Below are positions 53,276 through 62,852 of a DNA stretch of 64,000 bases, piece after piece. The stretch is from Chryseobacterium nakagawai (lineage in GTDB: Bacteria; Bacteroidota; Bacteroidia; Flavobacteriales; Weeksellaceae), in contig NZ_LR134386.1 in the NCBI RefSeq assembly GCF_900637665.1, positions 2,100,501 through 2,164,500 on the forward strand, written 5' to 3'. Each line of letters opens with the position of its first letter. Positions within the stretch are counted from its first letter, which is position 1. The position numbers and the translations under genes were made by a program. The notes under the pieces were generated by a model. It was not told where the DNA came from. It searched no databases and saw only the letters and a list, made by a program, of their open reading frames with translations.

Positions 53276-55207
53276 ATGAAAAAAATAATATTAGTGCTGA
53301 TTTGCTCGGCGAATATAATGGCGATTAATGCCCAAAAACATGAGTTTTTGAATCCTCCTAAATTTTCTGAAGGAGATCTTTCTAAAACAAAATCATTATT
53401 AGATGAAAATGCTCCCGCAGAAATTTTGTATAGATCTGTACATTATATGGTTGATGCCGGCTCTGGAGAGTTTTCTAAAAGATATTATTACAGAATAAAA
53501 ATCTATGACAAAGATAAAGCTGAAGACTGGCTTAATTTGGAAATTCCTCTTTATCAGACAAGCGGATCCAAAGAAACATTAGGAAAGTTCAAGGCTTTCA
53601 CCTATAATCTTGAGAATGGAAAAACAGTTCCTATAAAAGTTGAGAAAAGTTCGCAATATAAAAGCAAGGAAAGTAAGTATGTAAATGTCAATAAGTTTGC
53701 TTTTCCTAATGTGAAGAATGGTTCTGTACTGGAATATCAGTATGAAATAATATCTCCATTTATATATATGATTCCTGAGGTTTTAATTGAAACAAATATC
53801 CCATCTCTTTATACAGAATATGTGTTCGATGCTCCAATTAGTGTCTCATATAATATTAATTATACAGGAGCTTTGATGCCTAAGTATAGAATGGTGGATG
53901 AAAAAAGTTTTTCAAGTGGTCAATATAAAGTATATAGGTTTGGGTATGAAAATGTTAAAGGTTTCAAAGCAGAAAAACTGATGAGAAATGACAGAAACTT
54001 TCGAACCAAAATAAGTGCAGAACTTCACTCTACCCACTTTAGAGAGCTTAAGCTTTATTCATCTTCGTGGGATCAGATCAGTAAAAGTCTTTATGAAAGT
54101 GAGGGTTTTGGGGATGAATTAAAGAAAACAAGATTGGCAAAGGATAATATGCCGGCAGGTGTTTTGGAAATGAAATCTGATTTTGAAAAAGCCAATGCTA
54201 TATTTTCTTATGTTCAAAAAACATTTACATGGAATAAAGGAAGAGGAATTTATACAGATGATGGAATCAAAAAGATGCTGGAGACCAAAACAGGGAACTC
54301 TGCGGAAATTAACCTTTTCCTTGTCATGCTTCTCCGTGAGGCAGGATTAAAAGCAGATCCGATGGTTATCTCTACGGTAGATAACGGATTGATTAATCTG
54401 GCTTCACCTAATGTTTCCAACATGAATAATGTGCTGGCTTCTGTAGATATAAGTGGTAATTATCATACTTATGATGCTACTTCCAAGCAATCTTCTATGG
54501 ATGAACTTCCTATGAGAGACTGGAATCAGTATGGAATTTTATTAACCAAAACTAAAGCTATACAGATTCAGTTGCAAAATATGAAAGAAAGCAGTAATTT
54601 TCTGACAGTGGATGCTAAACTTAATGATGATGGTAGTATTTCAGGATCTTATTCTGACAGAGATACGGGAACTTTTGCAATGAATGTAAAAGATAGTTAT
54701 GATGAAAATCCTGAGAAATATAAAAAGCAGTATAAAGAAAATTATTCGATAGATTTTACAGGAATTGATTCAAAAGTATTAGATAATGGAGCTTTTGAAA
54801 GTACAATGAAATTTTCATCATCCAACTTAATAGATAGAGTAGGAAAGAAGTTAATTATCAATCCAATGCTGTTTTTAAGCAAGACATCCAATGAGTTTGA
54901 TCAGACTGATGCCAGGAAATATCCTATCGACTTTGGGGCACCTACTATAAAAGTTAAAAAAGTATTTCTTGAAATTCCTGAAGGGTATGTAATTGAAGAA
55001 ATGCCAAAAAATAAAAAGATTGTTACAGAAGATAAAGAGATTGCATACAGTTATAATATTGAACAAAAAGGAAATAAGTTAGAAATAACTTCAACTACAA
55101 AAGTATCAAGTGCCGATTACCCCAAAGAATATTACCCAGCATTCAAACAAATTTGGGGAGTTGCTTCCAAACATGAAAATCAAATTATCAGCTTAGTAAA
55201 GAAATAA
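53276..55207 (+). CDS. DUF3857 / transglutaminase-like paralogue lacking the catalytic Cys
   Basis: A 643-residue exported protein (signal peptide ending INAQ, residue 20) with the same three-part layout as its neighbour. At the catalytic position it reads KTGNSAEINLFL, so Ser342 replaces Cys; the later GNYHTYDATSK keeps a His and Asp. It is probably a pseudoenzyme or uses Ser. It starts 2 nt after the active-type paralogue, implying that the two proteins are made together. Confidence 0.85.
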   Translation: MKKIILVLICSANIMAINAQKHEFLNPPKFSEGDLSKTKSLLDENAPAEILYRSVHYMVDAGSGEFSKRYYYRIKIYDKDKAEDWLNLEIPLYQTSGSKETLGKFKAFTYNLENGKTVPIKVEKSSQYKSKESKYVNVNKFAFPNVKNGSVLEYQYEIISPFIYMIPEVLIETNIPSLYTEYVFDAPISVSYNINYTGALMPKYRMVDEKSFSSGQYKVYRFGYENVKGFKAEKLMRNDRNFRTKISAELHSTHFRELKLYSSSWDQISKSLYESEGFGDELKKTRLAKDNMPAGVLEMKSDFEKANAIFSYVQKTFTWNKGRGIYTDDGIKKMLETKTGNSAEINLFLVMLLREAGLKADPMVISTVDNGLINLASPNVSNMNNVLASVDISGNYHTYDATSKQSSMDELPMRDWNQYGILLTKTKAIQIQLQNMKESSNFLTVDAKLNDDGSISGSYSDRDTGTFAMNVKDSYDENPEKYKKQYKENYSIDFTGIDSKVLDNGAFESTMKFSSSNLIDRVGKKLIINPMLFLSKTSNEFDQTDARKYPIDFGAPTIKVKKVFLEIPEGYVIEEMPKNKKIVTEDKEIAYSYNIEQKGNKLEITSTTKVSSADYPKEYYPAFKQIWGVASKHENQIISLVKK

Positions 55208-55253
55208 TTCTGAGCTGTTTGTAACCAATATTTATTTTTTTGGATAAATTTTT

Positions 55254-55281
55254 AAAACCATTCATCTTTTGAATGGTTTTT
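55254..55281 (+). terminator. Terminator after the DUF3857 pair
   Basis: AAAACCATTCA (55254-55264) and TGAATGGTTTT (55270-55280) form a perfect 11-bp stem followed by T. Confidence 0.82.
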
Positions 55282-55306
55282 GTATTGAATACTTAAAATT
55301 AAAATT

Positions 55307-56134
55307 ATGAAAAATACGATTTCCGTTCTTGCACTTTCTTCATTCTTTGTTTTTACAGCCTGTAAGAAAAATGAAGTAGCAGCAACTTCAACTGAGAAAA
55401 CGGAAAATAAAAAATCCGAAGAATTTGTTGTAGATTCAGTCATAGTAAAAGATTCTACAAAAATTACAGACTCTCTAAAACTTAATTATATTTCCAAACT
55501 GCTGGTATTTCCTACTATAAAAGATAAAAAACTTTTAGACAGTATCTATTTCCAAAATGATAAAATAAAAGATTTTTCCAAGGCTGGTCTACAAGCTTAT
55601 CTGGATAATGAAAAAAATAATTATTTCAGCTCTGTGAAAAATGATAGTAAAGATTGGGCTTCTGATATTACTTATGCTCAGGATTGGTATTCAAGTTCTC
55701 ATATGAATCTTGTATCCAATGCTAATGGGTATATTCATATTCAATATACGGGAAGTGGATATGAAGGAGGTGCCCATGATAACTATGGATTTTCAGAAAG
55801 GATTTTTGACCTTAAAAACAATAAAAAATTGGAATTAAAGGATATTACTTCCACTTCAAAAGCTAAGCTTGAAGCAATATTGATGAAAAATATCAATAAT
55901 ATCAACAGCGGAGCAATGGATGGAGATGGAAGCGTAAAAAATTCTGAAATGTTATTGGTGGAAAAGATCCCGGCTTCAGACAACTTCTATTTTGATGATA
56001 AAAACCTGTATTTTCACTATAGTCCATATGAAATTGCGGCATTTGCAGCAGGAGATATCACAATTCCTATTTCATGGGAAGAGCTGAAGGGTACATTAAA
56101 TACAGAATTTAAAGAAAGAATGAAAATTAAATAA
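55307..56134 (+). CDS. DUF3298/RsiV-like lipoprotein
   Basis: A 275-residue lipoprotein (lipobox FTAC, Cys19). The C-terminal half matches DUF4163-DUF3298: SGYEGGAHDNYGFSERIFDL, LELKDIT, then NLYFHYSPYEIAAFAAGD and ITIPISWEELKG. In Firmicutes RsiV this fold binds lysozyme, but here it is attached to a lipid anchor without a sigma-binding domain. Function unknown. Confidence 0.8.
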   Translation: MKNTISVLALSSFFVFTACKKNEVAATSTEKTENKKSEEFVVDSVIVKDSTKITDSLKLNYISKLLVFPTIKDKKLLDSIYFQNDKIKDFSKAGLQAYLDNEKNNYFSSVKNDSKDWASDITYAQDWYSSSHMNLVSNANGYIHIQYTGSGYEGGAHDNYGFSERIFDLKNNKKLELKDITSTSKAKLEAILMKNINNINSGAMDGDGSVKNSEMLLVEKIPASDNFYFDDKNLYFHYSPYEIAAFAAGDITIPISWEELKGTLNTEFKERMKIK

Positions 56135-56137
56135 CTT

Positions 56138-56173
56138 AATGCTTCCGGGTTCAGGAAGCATTCTCTATTTTTG
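56138..56173 (+). terminator. Terminator merged with the lipid kinase promoter
   Basis: AATGCTTCC (56138-56146) and GGAAGCATT (56154-56162) are perfect arms. The T-rich tail contains TATTTTTG (56166-56173), which is also the -7 box of the next gene. Confidence 0.7.
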
Positions 56174-56178
56174 TGGTA

Positions 56179-57030
56179 ATGGAAAAAGTAGCTTTTATCA
56201 TCAATCCTTTTTCGGCCAAAAAGAATTATCAGCCGTTTTTGAATGAACTTAAAAATAAGGTAGGTAATCCTTTGTATTATGTCTCCGAATCTATTCCGGG
56301 AACAGACGAATTTATTAAAAAACATTTTGATGAAGTCGATATTTTTGTGGCCATTGGAGGAGATGGAACCATTTCTACCGTAGCCAAGAACCTGATTTTT
56401 ACAGACAAAATACTGGCAATTTTCCCGGCAGGCTCAGGAAATGGATTTTCCAATGAGACCCGTTTCAGCAAGAACCTGGATGAGCTTTTAGAGAAAATAA
56501 AGGCTAAGCAATCCAGGAAAATTGATACTTTTACGGTCAACGATAGGCTTTCCATCAATGTTTCAGGAACAGGGTTTGACGGGAAAGTGGTGAAAGAGTT
56601 TGAAAAGACCAGCCGTGGTTTCAAAAACTATATTAAAGTTTCACTGAAGACTTTCTTTAACTATAGACCTATCAAGGTTACTTTTTTTGAGGAAGAATAT
56701 AAGCAGTACAACGGTAGATACCTGATGCTTAATATTGCTAATACCCGCCAGTTCGGGAATAACGCCTATATAGCACCTCAAGCAAGCAAAAGTGATGGAT
56801 TGGTAGATATGGTTTTGGTAAAAAAATTCCCTTTGACCTATTCCGCATTGTTCGCTTTCAGAATGTTTACGAAGAAATTAAAAGATGATGAATACGTAAC
56901 TTATCTTCCGGTTTCAGAAATCTCATTTAAAGTAAATACCAAAAACTGGCACCTTGATGGTGAATTTAATAAGATAGAGTCACCCATTCATGTGAAAGTA
57001 CAACCGGCAAGTTTGAATATTTTGGTTTAA
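56179..57030 (+). CDS. Diacylglycerol/sphingosine kinase-family lipid kinase
   Basis: A 283-residue DAGK catalytic-domain protein (YegS/DgkB family). VAFIINPFSAKK opens the fold; the nucleotide motif is VAIGGDGTIS and the loop FPAGSGNGFSNE. It phosphorylates a lipid with ATP at the membrane face; which lipid is not evident. Start at the ATG 56179, since the GTG two codons upstream is inside the -7 box. Confidence 0.88.
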   Translation: MEKVAFIINPFSAKKNYQPFLNELKNKVGNPLYYVSESIPGTDEFIKKHFDEVDIFVAIGGDGTISTVAKNLIFTDKILAIFPAGSGNGFSNETRFSKNLDELLEKIKAKQSRKIDTFTVNDRLSINVSGTGFDGKVVKEFEKTSRGFKNYIKVSLKTFFNYRPIKVTFFEEEYKQYNGRYLMLNIANTRQFGNNAYIAPQASKSDGLVDMVLVKKFPLTYSALFAFRMFTKKLKDDEYVTYLPVSEISFKVNTKNWHLDGEFNKIESPIHVKVQPASLNILV

Positions 57031-57039
57031 ATTTTTTAT

Positions 57040-57543
57040 TTAATTAGTTCCATCAAAGCCGTAAATATCTCCATAGTCATTTTTACATTTTCTAAAGAAT
57101 TGTTGAGGCAACCCATTTTTTAAATTAACTCTTGTGATTGTATTTTTATCGCAATTATCATCAGTATTTTGAAAGATTAGAATTCCATTTTTTAATTTGG
57201 TAGGTAAATAGGTATTTAAAGTCAAATAATAATTTCCAATATATTGATTTTTTTCATTAAAAATCAAAATTCTGTTTGTCGCCCTTTGAGCTAATCCCCA
57301 GACCCATACAGAATTCATTATTTTAAAGGTCTTTCTTTTATTTGTTCTTACAGTTCCTAAATAGGTTAAGTGTGTTTCCATACCTCCCTTTTCGTTCCAT
57401 TTGCCAAAAACAAGTTCTCTTCCAATTAATTTTTTTTGCAAAACCTTTAAACGAATTTTACTGTCATTGATCTGAGATTTTCCAAAAGCAGGAACTAATA
57501 TAACCAGAGCAAAGAATAGTTGAACTCTATGTATCCTTTTCAT
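57040..57543 (-). CDS. Hypothetical exported protein
   Basis: A 167-residue protein with a signal peptide (MKRIHRVQLFFALVILVPAF). The mature part is basic, beta-rich (GRELVFGKWNEKGG, WVWGLAQRATNRILIF) and has two Cys near the end that could form a disulfide. No family recognised. It begins 5 nt after the symporter stop and is probably co-transcribed with it. Start at 57543; a TTG three codons earlier overlaps the upstream stop. Confidence 0.65.
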   Translation of the reverse strand: MKRIHRVQLFFALVILVPAFGKSQINDSKIRLKVLQKKLIGRELVFGKWNEKGGMETHLTYLGTVRTNKRKTFKIMNSVWVWGLAQRATNRILIFNEKNQYIGNYYLTLNTYLPTKLKNGILIFQNTDDNCDKNTITRVNLKNGLPQQFFRKCKNDYGDIYGFDGTN

Positions 57544-57548
57544 AAAGA

Positions 57549-58829
57549 TCAAATTTCTAATTTCTTTTCTATTTCATGAGGATTATCCAGGCAATATTGT
57601 AATTGATCCTTATCTAGCTGTTTCTCCCAATTTGCTACCACAACAGTTGCTACAGAGTTCCCGATAACATTCGTTAAGGCACGGCATTCACTCATAAATT
57701 TATCAATTCCAAGAATTAAGGTCATTCCGGCTATAGGGATTTCTGGAACAACGGCTAATGTTGCTGCCAATGTTACAAACCCTGCACCAGTAACACCTGC
57801 AGCTCCTTTTGAGCTTAGCATGGCTACTAAAAGAAGCATCAGCTGTTTTTCAATAGGGAGGTGAATATTGAGTGCCTGTGCTATAAATAGCGAAGCAAGA
57901 GTCATATAGATATTGGTTCCATCGAGATTGAAAGAGTAGCCCGTAGGAACTACAAGGCCTACTATGGTTCGTGAGCAGCCTGCCTTTTCCATTTTCTCCA
58001 TGATTCCAGGAAGGGCAGATTCCGAAGAGCTTGTCCCTAAAACCAAAAGAAGCTCTTCTTTTAGATAAAGTAATAGTTTGAAAATGTTAAAACCGTTATA
58101 CCATGCCACTGCTCCTAACACTAAAACTACAAAAAGGAAAGAGGTAATATAGAAAGTAGCCACCAGGAATATAAGATTCAGAACAGAATGAAGTCCATAT
58201 TTTCCTATGGTAAATGCCATCGCTCCGAATGCACCTATCGGTGCAAGTTTCATTAGGATATGTACGATTTTGAATATCGGAGCAGACAGAGCCTGAAGAA
58301 AATCGGTTACTTTTTGGCTTTTTTCCTTCGTTAAAACCAAGGCGACTCCTGTTAAAATAGCAACAAGAAGGACCTGAAGGATGTTTTCACCTACTAAAGG
58401 ACTGAAAAGAGTTTCAGGGATAATGTTCATAATGAAACCCGTAAGTGTGGATTCATGAGCCTTCTGCTGATATTCTGATACATTTCCGGTAAGAGTTGCC
58501 GGATCAATATTTAAGCCGTGGCCGGGTTGTAATAGATTCCCGACTACCAAACCAATGATAAGGGCCAGAGTAGAGAAGGTGAAGAAATAGATCATTGCTT
58601 TTATGGCAATTCTTCCCACTTTTTTGAGATCTGTCATATGAGCAATTCCCAAAGTAAGCGTAATGAAGATAACCGGAGCAATAATCATTTTTACCAATTT
58701 GATGAAGCCATCTCCTAAAGGTTTCATTTTTTCTCCCAGTTCAGGATAAAAGTTTCCAAGAAAAATACCTGCTGTGATGGCGATGATAACCTGAAAATAG
58801 AGCTGATTGTATATTTTTTTTGCTTTCAA
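57549..58829 (-). CDS. Dicarboxylate/amino acid:cation symporter (GltP/DctA family)
   Basis: A 426-residue DAACS transporter with eight membrane helices and two re-entrant hairpins. The Ser-rich hairpin tip is [17 protein letters not shown]; the substrate and Na+ motif is [12 protein letters not shown] and the last region has [17 protein letters not shown]. It imports glutamate, aspartate or C4-dicarboxylates with Na+ or H+. The exact substrate is not assigned. Confidence 0.92.
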   Translation of the reverse strand: MKAKKIYNQLYFQVIIAITAGIFLGNFYPELGEKMKPLGDGFIKLVKMIIAPVIFITLTLGIAHMTDLKKVGRIAIKAMIYFFTFSTLALIIGLVVGNLLQPGHGLNIDPATLTGNVSEYQQKAHESTLTGFIMNIIPETLFSPLVGENILQVLLVAILTGVALVLTKEKSQKVTDFLQALSAPIFKIVHILMKLAPIGAFGAMAFTIGKYGLHSVLNLIFLVATFYITSFLFVVLVLGAVAWYNGFNIFKLLLYLKEELLLVLGTSSSESALPGIMEKMEKAGCSRTIVGLVVPTGYSFNLDGTNIYMTLASLFIAQALNIHLPIEKQLMLLLVAMLSSKGAAGVTGAGFVTLAATLAVVPEIPIAGMTLILGIDKFMSECRALTNVIGNSVATVVVANWEKQLDKDQLQYCLDNPHEIEKKLEI

Positions 58830-58930
58830 TGAACAGTCGTTTTGTTTTTTTAAGGGCGAAAATTAAGAAATTTTATCTTAAAAACTGACAAAAGTCATGA
58901 AAAATAATCTGTGGTTTCAGACTTGGGTGG

Positions 58931-58991
58931 TTCAAAAAAGACTTCGGCTTCATTCCGTATAGACCATCTGGTCCTTGAAATGAAGCCGAAG
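58931..58991 (-). terminator. Long two-tier hairpin terminator of ggt
   Basis: CTTCGGCTTCATT (58942-58954) and AATGAAGCCGAAG (58979-58991) are perfect 13-bp arms; GACCA/TGGTC (58962-58966, 58969-58973) forms an inner hairpin. A T tract follows on the minus strand. Confidence 0.85.
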
Positions 58992-59015
58992 CTACATGAG
59001 GGTGGATGATAATGT

Positions 59016-60704
59016 TTATTCTACTGCTACAGAGTCATCTCCACGTCCATCTGCCACAGCATGGATGTTCCCGTTTTCATCGAGGACAATAACTTCCGTT
59101 TTTCCAATCTGTTTTACCTTTTCAAAGGTGTAATTCTTCTTTTTAAGTTCAGCAATAGTGCTTTCCGGGAAATTATTTTCAACTTTTATTGTTTCCGGAA
59201 GCCACTGGTGGTGAAACTTAGGGGCATTTACTGAAATATTAGCATTTAATTTAAAATCAACAACATTGACAATAGACTGGTATACTGAAGTGGGAATAGT
59301 AGTTCCTCCCGGAGTTCCTACTACCATGTAAGGTTTTCCGTTTTTAAGCAGAATCGTAGGAGTCATGGAAGAAAGCATTCTTTTATTGGGCTGTATAGCA
59401 TTTGCCTCACCTCCTACGGCTCCAAACATGTTTGGAACTCCTGGCTTAATAGAGAAATCATCCATTTCATTATTTAAGAAGAATCCGGCTCCGGAAACCA
59501 AAACTTTACTCCCATAATAGCCGTTCAGTGTAGTGGTTACGGAGGCTGCATTTCCATCCTTATCAAGCACAGAAATGTGAGTGGTTTGTGTAGATTCTTT
59601 AGGTTGTTCTATGATTTTTCCAACTTCTGAACTTGGAGTGGCTTTATCAAAGCTAAAGCTTTTCCATCTGCCTTTTAAATATTCATCAGAAATCAGGTAA
59701 GAAGTTTTATCCTGGATAAAATCTGGATCACCCATATATTCAGCTCTGTCGGCAAAAGCTCTTCTTTCTGCTTCAGTCATAATTTGTACAGCCTGTGCTG
59801 AATTTTGCTGGTATTTTTCAAGGTTTTCAAAGCTGGCCATTCTCAGCATTTGAGCAAGAAGCAGCCCGCCACTGGAAGGTAAGGGCATTGAAACTACATT
59901 ATTTCCTTTATATTCAAACTCCAGGGCCTTTCTTTCAGCAACCTTATAATTTTTAAGATCTTCAAAAGTAACAATTCCGTTCCCTCTTTTCATTTCAGCA
60001 ATCAGGAGATCGGCTGTTTTACCTTCATAGAATCCTTTTGCTCCCAGTTTTTGGATCAGTTTTAGCGTTTCTGCAAGATCTTTCTGTACTAAAAGGTCGC
60101 CTGCTTTCCATGGAGCATCCTTTACAAAAATGATAGCTGATTTATTATGTTTCTTAAAATGGTCTCTATTGTTATTAAGCATTTCAGCTTCCTGTTCCGT
60201 GATGGCAAATCCTTGTTCTGCCAGATCAATAGCGGGCTGAATGATCTTTTCCATTGGAAGTTTACAGTATTTCAGGGTAGCAAAGAACCCTGCCACACTT
60301 CCCGGAATACCTACTGCCAGGCGTCCGTTTTGAGATAGGTCTGTGTTGGCTTTTCCATTTTTATCGAGATACATATCCCTGGAGGCTTTTTTAGGAGCCG
60401 TTTCTCTGTAATCCAAAGTGAATCTTTCACCATTATTTTTTACACCTACCAGAAATCCGCCACCTCCAATGTTTCCTGCCTGAGGATAAACTACTGCCAG
60501 TGCATATTGAGTAGCGGTAATGGCATCGTAGGCATTTCCTCCCATTCTCAGGATTTTTGCTCCTGCTTCACTTGCTAATGGATGTGCAGATACTACTACA
60601 CCTTTATTCTTAACCTTTACCTCTTTTACAATATTGATATCTGTAAATTGGGCCCAGCTAAGCTGGCTGGCTAATATAATCGAAGCAATTAAAATCTTCT
60701 TCAT
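59016..60704 (-). CDS. ggt: Gamma-glutamyltransferase
   Basis: A 562-residue Ntn hydrolase precursor (signal peptide ends WAQ, residue 19). Autocleavage should occur before Thr374 in STQTTHISVLDKDGNA, the nucleophile of the small subunit. NMF and GGEANAIQPNKRMLSSMTPT and GTPGGTTIPTS are conserved. It removes gamma-glutamyl groups from glutathione in the periplasm. Monocistronic between two clear boundaries. Confidence 0.95.
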   Translation of the reverse strand: MKKILIASIILASQLSWAQFTDINIVKEVKVKNKGVVVSAHPLASEAGAKILRMGGNAYDAITATQYALAVVYPQAGNIGGGGFLVGVKNNGERFTLDYRETAPKKASRDMYLDKNGKANTDLSQNGRLAVGIPGSVAGFFATLKYCKLPMEKIIQPAIDLAEQGFAITEQEAEMLNNNRDHFKKHNKSAIIFVKDAPWKAGDLLVQKDLAETLKLIQKLGAKGFYEGKTADLLIAEMKRGNGIVTFEDLKNYKVAERKALEFEYKGNNVVSMPLPSSGGLLLAQMLRMASFENLEKYQQNSAQAVQIMTEAERRAFADRAEYMGDPDFIQDKTSYLISDEYLKGRWKSFSFDKATPSSEVGKIIEQPKESTQTTHISVLDKDGNAASVTTTLNGYYGSKVLVSGAGFFLNNEMDDFSIKPGVPNMFGAVGGEANAIQPNKRMLSSMTPTILLKNGKPYMVVGTPGGTTIPTSVYQSIVNVVDFKLNANISVNAPKFHHQWLPETIKVENNFPESTIAELKKKNYTFEKVKQIGKTEVIVLDENGNIHAVADGRGDDSVAVE

Positions 60705-60724
60705 AATGATTGTTTTTCTTATAA

Positions 60725-60732
60725 CAAAAATA
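60725..60732 (-). promoter_or_regulatory. -7 box (TATTTTTG) for ggt
   Basis: Matches TAnnTTTG on the minus strand, 20 nt before the ggt start. Confidence 0.5.
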
Positions 60733-61007
60733 TGGAAATTACATTAATAACCTTGGGTTGGAGTCAGGAAAGTAAGATAGAGAGATGAGGAGGCTGGAAA
60801 AAGGAAGTTAAGCGTTTCTACGGGCCTTATAGCCTATATAAATATGCTCAATAGGTAATACGTTTGATTTTCTATTGTTTTAAAGACTTTAATGGCTTCC
60901 CTCTTCAAGGTTCTTGCTTTTCTCAGAATTTAACTTTAAAAAATTTCATGGCAATCGGGGAATGTATTTTAAATACACCTTTATTATTATGGTTGACATG
61001 TTTTTTT

Positions 61008-61015
61008 TACTTTTG
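61008..61015 (+). promoter_or_regulatory. -7 box (TACTTTTG) for tdh
   Basis: Matches TAnnTTTG 24 nt before the ATG. Confidence 0.5.
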
Positions 61016-61039
61016 TACAATTCTAAAAAAATCTAAAAA

Positions 61040-62005
61040 ATGGAATCCTATACGGAAAGAATACTGATTACAGGTGCTCTGGGACAAATTGGCACCGAGC
61101 TTACCAATAGACTTGTTGAAATTCATGGAGCGGAAAATGTTGTCGCTTCAGGGCTGGACAGATGGCAGGAAGGAATTACCTCTGCGGGGCACTATGAAAG
61201 AATGGATGTTACCAATACTCAATTAGTGAGACAGGTCGTAAAGGATTACGACATCACTACAGTCTACCATCTTGCATCGCTTTTATCCGGTACTTCGGAA
61301 AAGCAGCCTATTTTCGCATGGAAATTAAATCTTGAACCACTTCTTCATTTTTGTGAAATGGCGAAAGAGGGGCTTCTTAAAAAGATCTTCTGGCCAAGTT
61401 CTATCGCGGTGTTTGGAAAAGGAATTCCAAAACATGATGTAGGACAGGAGGTAGTGCTGAATCCAACAACAGTGTATGGGATTTCTAAGATGGCAGGGGA
61501 GAAGTGGTGCGAATACTATTTCGACAAATACGGCGTGGATGTAAGAAGTATCAGGTATCCTGGGTTGATCTCCTGGAAGACTCCGGCAGGGGGTGGAACA
61601 ACAGACTATGCTGTTGAGATTTTCTATAAAGCTATTGAAGATGGTAAGTATACAAGTTTCATTTCTGAGGACACGGGAATGCCAATGTTGTATATGGATG
61701 ATGCTATCAACGCAACTCTAAAATTAATGGATGCATCGAAGGAAAGTTTAACCGTTCGTTCATCTTATAATTTAGGAGGAATGTCATTTACGCCAAAAGA
61801 ACTGGCAGAAGAAATCAAGAAAGAAATTCCTGATTTCAGCATTGATTATAATCCTGATTTCAGACAGGCAATTGCAGATTCTTGGCCTGCTTCTATTGAT
61901 GATTCTGTTGCTAAAAAAGACTGGGGATTAGCGTATGATTTTGGAATTTCTGAAATGACAAAAGACATGATTAAGAATCTAAAAGTAAAATTAGCAAAGA
62001 ATTAG
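61040..62005 (+). CDS. L-threonine 3-dehydrogenase, SDR (epimerase-like) type
   Basis: A 321-residue extended SDR. The NAD motif is LITGALGQIGTEL, catalytic Ser and Tyr-Lys lie in FWPSSIAVFG and PTTVYGISKMAGE, and PGGGTTDYAVEIFY (here AGGGTTDYAVEIFY) is specific for the threonine dehydrogenase branch known from Flavobacterium frigidimaris. It oxidises threonine to 2-amino-3-ketobutyrate, the substrate of Kbl at the left edge of the window. It is unrelated to the zinc-type TDH of enterobacteria. Confidence 0.92.
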   Translation: MESYTERILITGALGQIGTELTNRLVEIHGAENVVASGLDRWQEGITSAGHYERMDVTNTQLVRQVVKDYDITTVYHLASLLSGTSEKQPIFAWKLNLEPLLHFCEMAKEGLLKKIFWPSSIAVFGKGIPKHDVGQEVVLNPTTVYGISKMAGEKWCEYYFDKYGVDVRSIRYPGLISWKTPAGGGTTDYAVEIFYKAIEDGKYTSFISEDTGMPMLYMDDAINATLKLMDASKESLTVRSSYNLGGMSFTPKELAEEIKKEIPDFSIDYNPDFRQAIADSWPASIDDSVAKKDWGLAYDFGISEMTKDMIKNLKVKLAKN

Positions 62006-62028
62006 TAATATAAAGTAATGCTTTAAAT

Positions 62029-62054
62029 AATCAATCTTTTAACGATTGATTTTT
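62029..62054 (+). terminator. tdh terminator
   Basis: AATCAATC (62029-62036) and GATTGATT (62044-62051) are perfect arms followed by TTT. Confidence 0.7.
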
Positions 62055-62089
62055 AGTGTATTATAGTTTTTATCTAAAATTTAATTAAA

Positions 62090-62842
62090 ATGATATTGTT
62101 GACTTTTAACATTGCAAATATTGAAGCTGAAACAAAAATTGGCTCTCAAATTACCGGTGATGTAAGGTTGAAAATTACAGAAGAGAATACAAAAGCAATT
62201 CTCAGAATTTTAGATATTCATGATATAAAAGCAAGTTTTTTTATAGAGATTTCTCTTACTGAAAAACTGCAGAATCTTATAAAAGCAATTTCATCCAAAG
62301 GGCATGAAATTGCTTTTTATAATCAAGGTTCAAATCTTGAAGAAATTGAAAATGCCAAGAAGAATATTCAGGATCTTTTAGAAAAACAAATTAGGGGAAT
62401 TCGTCAGAAAGATGTAAAAATTCCACAGGAGAATCTGAAGCTTTTGGAGTTTAATTATGTCTCCAATATCGATAATGCGAATATCCTTTTTCCGTTCAAA
62501 CGCCTGAGAAGAGATACTGAAATTACAGAAGAAGATGGACTGAGTATTGTGCCGGAAAGTATCTCTCCTTACAGCCAGTTACCTTACAATGATTTTGTAT
62601 TTCAGATGCTGCCAATGAAGTATTATCAGAACATGGTGCTAGAGACCTTGCAGAATGAAGAATTTGTGCTGATTTATCTTAACATCTGGCAGTTTACAGA
62701 TTTTAATAAATACCGTTTTGATATTCCTTTTTACAGAAGATTGTTTTCAGGTAGAAAAATGGAAGATAAGCTAGAAGACTTTCTTTCTTTTATTAATGAC
62801 AAAGAAATGGCCACTTCCCGCATGAAAGATTATATATTTTAA
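62090..62842 (+). CDS. Polysaccharide deacetylase-like protein with eroded metal site
   Basis: A 250-residue protein with the outline of the NodB/CE4 barrel: MILLTFNIANIE, IKASFFIEIS, KGHEIAFYNQGSN and a late FVLIYLNIWQF. In active deacetylases the first strand carries DDx (Asp-Asp) and the second motif HxxxH. Here the first is FNIANIE and the second has only one His, so metal binding looks lost. No signal peptide. It may be a structural or regulatory relative. Followed 10 nt later by a second gene, likely co-transcribed. Confidence 0.65.
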   Translation: MILLTFNIANIEAETKIGSQITGDVRLKITEENTKAILRILDIHDIKASFFIEISLTEKLQNLIKAISSKGHEIAFYNQGSNLEEIENAKKNIQDLLEKQIRGIRQKDVKIPQENLKLLEFNYVSNIDNANILFPFKRLRRDTEITEEDGLSIVPESISPYSQLPYNDFVFQMLPMKYYQNMVLETLQNEEFVLIYLNIWQFTDFNKYRFDIPFYRRLFSGRKMEDKLEDFLSFINDKEMATSRMKDYIF

Positions 62843-62852
62843 TACCCTAACA

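Larger units (their letters stand above)
60705..61039. other. Divergent 335-bp region between ggt and tdh
   Basis: For ggt the minus-strand -7 TATTTTTG is at 60725-60732. For tdh the plus-strand -7 TACTTTTG is at 61008-61015. A 15-bp palindrome TGTATTT-T-AAATACA is at 60963-60977, upstream of the tdh promoter. No coding sequence is supported. Confidence 0.5.

Noticed and set aside
60864..61039. Plus-strand ORF leading into tdh
   Set aside because: It overlaps the tdh promoter and start, has no recognised motif, and its sequence is low-complexity hydrophobic.
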